NCBI GenBank assembly: GCA_007121575.1
Contig: SKKJ01000199.1
Location: 1-5,196 of the forward strand
DNA: 5,196 bases
From: Natronomonas sp.
GTDB lineage: Archaea > Halobacteriota > Halobacteria > Halobacteriales > Haloarculaceae
Reading direction: 5' to 3'
The notes beneath the pieces were generated by a model. It saw only the letters and a list, made by a program, of their open reading frames with translations. It searched no databases and was not told the origin of the DNA. The number at the start of each line of letters is the position of its first letter. Position 1 is the first letter of the stretch. Made by a program: the position numbers and the translations under genes. Positions 4,724-5,196 of this stretch are shown piece after piece.

Positions 4724-5196
4724 ATGACACACGACACATTCACCGGCGTGTTCCCCGCGATGACCACGCCGTTCGACGAAGACGAAGGGATCGATCACGA
4801 AACGCTCCGCGAGCACGCAAAACGGCTCGAAACGGCTGGTGTCGACGGACTCGTTCCCGTCGGCACCACCGGTGAGTCCGCGACGATGACCCACGACGAA
4901 CACATCGACGTCGTTGAAACCGTCATCGATGCCGTCAACGACGTTCCCGTTATCGCCGGATCCGGCTCAAACAACACCCGAGAAGCGCTCGAACTCTCCG
5001 AACGGGCCGCCGCCGCCGGAGCCGACGGCCTGCTTCTCATCTCGCCGTACTACAACAAGCCCGAACCAGCCGGCATGGAACAGCATTTCCGCGCGATCGC
5101 CGACGCGGTCGATCTCCCGCAGATCATCTACAACGTCCCGAGTCGAACCGGGCGGAATATCGCCGTCGAGACGGCCGCTTCGCTCGCCGAACACGA
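4724..5196 (+). CDS. dapA: 4-hydroxy-tetrahydrodipicolinate synthase (DHDPS), N-terminal part (3'-truncated by window edge)
   Basis: DapA condenses pyruvate with L-aspartate-4-semialdehyde, the first committed step of the diaminopimelate/lysine pathway, as a cytoplasmic TIM-barrel enzyme. The frame opens at ATG 4724 and is still open at the edge, giving 157 codons of an expected ~290-310. Visible motifs are TGVFPAMTTPF (7-17), the pyruvate-binding GTTGESAT (47-54), AGSGSNNTREA (78-88), SPYYNKP (107-113) and YNVPSRTG (136-143). By alignment with E. coli DapA, T48, Y110 and Y136 match its catalytic Thr44, Tyr107 and Tyr133, and R141 matches Arg138, which binds the semialdehyde. The Schiff-base lysine (E. 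coli Lys161) would fall about seven residues beyond the window. The Arg in YNVPSRTG favours DapA over other members of the DapA/NanA aldolase superfamily. Many haloarchaea follow dapA with other lysine genes, but that region is outside the window. Confidence 0.94.
   Translation, partial: MTHDTFTGVFPAMTTPFDEDEGIDHETLREHAKRLETAGVDGLVPVGTTGESATMTHDEHIDVVETVIDAVNDVPVIAGSGSNNTREALELSERAAAAGADGLLLISPYYNKPEPAGMEQHFRAIADAVDLPQIIYNVPSRTGRNIAVETAASLAEH

Noticed and set aside
4289..4903. 204-codon minus-strand frame spanning the intergenic region and the dapA start
   Set aside because: It is antisense to the conserved dapA N-terminus, and its Cys-rich, low-acidity translation is unlike haloarchaeal proteins.

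Overview
The window looks like chromosomal DNA of a haloarchaeon (class Halobacteria). The coding regions are GC-rich and read as acidic proteins dense in Asp and Glu. Promoter candidates are archaeal (TATA boxes, one with a BRE-like element), and the aconitase is followed by a T-rich tract of the archaeal terminator type. Intergenic DNA is much poorer in GC: about 32-42% by hand count in the 3001-3120 block, against roughly 60% in genes. I cannot name a genus from the sequence.

Layout: (1) 2-1186, plus strand: the C-terminal ~394 residues of an AcnA/IRP1-type aconitase (TCA cycle), entering from the left edge and followed by a T-rich terminator. (2) 1187-1401: spacer with a BRE/TATA promoter, a possible 14-codon leaderless upstream ORF and a Shine-Dalgarno. 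(3) 1402-2967, plus: a complete membrane-anchored ABC1/AarF/UbiB-family atypical kinase, 521 aa. (4) 2968-3364: AT-rich gap between convergent genes, with a degenerate ~18-19 bp tandem repeat built on CATATATAA, several further TTATAAA boxes, and a hairpin abutting the htpX stop. (5) 3365-4204, minus: a complete HtpX-family zinc membrane protease, 279 aa from the preferred start. (6) 4205-4723: divergent intergenic region with promoter candidates for htpX and dapA, an 11-bp direct repeat beside the htpX TATA box, small inverted repeats, and a hairpin/T-tract/palindrome cluster. (7) 4724-5196, plus: the first 157 codons of dapA (4-hydroxy-tetrahydrodipicolinate synthase), running off the right edge.

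The four genes do not look like one pathway. Aconitase is central carbon metabolism, the ABC1 protein probably supports quinone or isoprenoid-lipid metabolism at the membrane, HtpX is membrane-protein quality control, and DapA opens the lysine branch. Each appears to have its own promoter. I see no mobile element, CRISPR array, tRNA or rRNA and no clear new multi-gene system. The most unusual material is intergenic: the TATA-rich tandem array, the leaderless mini-ORF in front of the kinase, and the structured stretch upstream of dapA. The kinase itself has glycines in what is normally an alanine-rich nucleotide loop.
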